6,813 nt of DNA, taken from positions 1-6,813 of the forward strand of contig QQUB01000762.1 in assembly GCA_008501835.1 (NCBI GenBank). The letters are read 5' to 3'. Positions 5,944 through 6,813 of the stretch are shown here, in pieces (the first letter of the stretch is position 1; each line of letters starts with the position of its first letter). The notes below the pieces were generated by a model. It searched no databases, had not been told where the DNA came from, and saw nothing but the letters and a program-made list of their open reading frames with translations. Made by a program: the position numbers and the translations under genes. This DNA is from Bacteroidota bacterium (GTDB lineage Bacteria; Bacteroidota; Bacteroidia; Chitinophagales; Saprospiraceae).

Positions 5944-6813
5944 ATGAAAACAACCAATATTTTATCGTTATTTATCTTACTCTCAGGCCTATTGTTTATC
6001 ACTAATTGCAATAAAGAAGATGAGGGCCCAACCCAGGAAGAGATCAACATTGAAAACATTGTGGAGGACGCATCCATTGATGTTTATTCAGCAGCGATTC
6101 ATCTGCTGGAATTAGCTGACTGGCCCCAGGAAAATGATGTTGGCATTGATCCAGCGGACTTTCAAATTATGAACTACACCAAAGAGGACCTGGGCAATAA
6201 CCTCATGCATTATTATTTTGAAGTTTCGGTAGGCACACATGACCAGGATAAAATCGGGTTGCACCGGGTCGTTAAACAAAGTAATGATCAACCTATCAAA
6301 ACGGAAAAGACATTCTTTTTTCAACATGGGGACCTGAAGAACTTCGTCGGTATGCTGTTACCGGCCAACTACTCTCCTTCCACATCGGATGATTTTGGGT
6401 TTGGTCTTTACCTGGCCAAAAACGATGTTGATGTTTGGGGGATGGACCAGGCATGGTGTATGGCAGATGAAACCACCACTGACTTCTCCTATATGCAGGG
6501 ATATGGATTGAATAAATCCTCCAAGGATTTGAGAACAGGTATGGCCATTGCGAGAATAGCCAGATATCTGACAGGTAACAAGCTGGATAAAATGCTGTTG
6601 GCGTGTTACAGTAGTGGTGTTTCCACCGGTTATGCTTTGCTCAATACAGAAACACAGCTGGACAACTCCGTTCAAAATGTAAAGGCCTATATCCCCATAG
6701 ATCTTCCTGTAATTTCAGATGATGGACCGCTAGGTGAGTATGTTACCGGTGACACACAGGTCAATGCGGATGCTATTGCCGCAGGCAAATATGAGTCTGC
6801 ACTCTTTTTTAAA
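5944..6813 (+). CDS. Lipoprotein with alpha/beta-hydrolase-like domain, truncated by window end
   Basis: The frame is open from the ATG at 5944 to the last base (290 codons, no stop), so the C-terminus lies outside the window. Residues 1-21 are a lipoprotein signal with Cys22 in ITNC. The mature start CNKEDE has Lys then acidic residues at +3 to +6, like the K-(D/E)2 lipoprotein export signals that send Bacteroidota lipoproteins to the cell surface. The body looks like a secreted alpha/beta hydrolase. FFFQHGD around 124-130 has the HG typical of the oxyanion-hole strand, and LLACYSSGVSTGYALLN from about 218 looks like the beta5-nucleophile elbow-helix. Which serine is the nucleophile is unclear: Ser223 or Ser224 in CYSSG, or Ser227 in GVSTG, the only exact GxSxG. 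The catalytic Asp and His would lie in the missing part. The substrate is unknown. The 148-bp gap before it shows no convincing terminator. It may be co-regulated with the secreted protein upstream. Confidence 0.75.
   Translation, partial: MKTTNILSLFILLSGLLFITNCNKEDEGPTQEEINIENIVEDASIDVYSAAIHLLELADWPQENDVGIDPADFQIMNYTKEDLGNNLMHYYFEVSVGTHDQDKIGLHRVVKQSNDQPIKTEKTFFFQHGDLKNFVGMLLPANYSPSTSDDFGFGLYLAKNDVDVWGMDQAWCMADETTTDFSYMQGYGLNKSSKDLRTGMAIARIARYLTGNKLDKMLLACYSSGVSTGYALLNTETQLDNSVQNVKAYIPIDLPVISDDGPLGEYVTGDTQVNADAIAAGKYESALFFK

Noticed and set aside
6112..6675. Two minus-strand open frames (71 and 105 codons) under the hydrolase gene
   Set aside because: Both lie antisense to a continuous 290-codon lipoprotein frame with a clear signal peptide; they are shadows.
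1..6813. CRISPR array or cas genes, considered because of the Csx29-like gene set
   Set aside because: No regularly spaced direct repeats and no Cas protein motifs were seen on either strand.
1..6813. tRNA, rRNA, insertion sequence or integrase
   Set aside because: No cloverleaf-like segments, transposase motifs or terminal inverted repeats with target duplications were found by eye.

Overview
The window looks like chromosomal DNA of a Bacteroidota (Bacteroidetes) member, possibly of the Saprospiraceae/Lewinella type. The evidence is moderate-to-low GC, AT-rich intergenic gaps, weak or absent Shine-Dalgarno sites, a TAnnTTTG-like -7 box, a Bacteroidota-style IlvA C-terminus and a lipoprotein signal with an acidic stretch after the cysteine. 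The family-level placement is a guess.

Layout, left to right. (1) Positions 1-461 hold the 3' end of threonine dehydratase ilvA, a housekeeping gene. (2) A 265-bp gap follows, with a weak terminator-like hairpin and a possible promoter. (3) Positions 727-3771 (+) encode a 1014-residue protein with a signal segment, TPR repeats, a CHAT caspase-like protease domain and a C-terminal membrane anchor. (4) Convergent to it, only 2 bp away, is a minus-strand pair: an ECF sigma factor (5162-4575) followed by a single-pass membrane protein (4565-3774). That protein has an anti-sigma-like cytoplasmic head and a TPR-like periplasmic tail. (5) A 165-bp divergent region carries a probable sigma-gene promoter overlapped by an 18-bp imperfect palindrome, plus a second inverted repeat. 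(6) Positions 5328-5795 (+) encode a small secreted protein resembling the start of a beta-solenoid. (7) From 5944 (+) to the window edge runs a truncated lipoprotein with an alpha/beta-hydrolase-like body.

The most interesting reading is that genes 3 and 4 form one signalling module: TPR-CHAT protease, membrane anti-sigma factor and ECF sigma factor. The same three kinds of part occur in type III-E CRISPR loci (Csx29 TPR-CHAT protease, Csx30, RpoE), where the protease cuts the sigma-binding protein. There is no CRISPR array or cas gene here, and both the protease and its possible substrate appear membrane-anchored with periplasmic domains. The sensor would then be an envelope signal and not an RNA. 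The two divergent secreted or lipoprotein genes are candidate members of the sigma regulon. This functional link is inferred from gene order and predicted topology and has not been shown.
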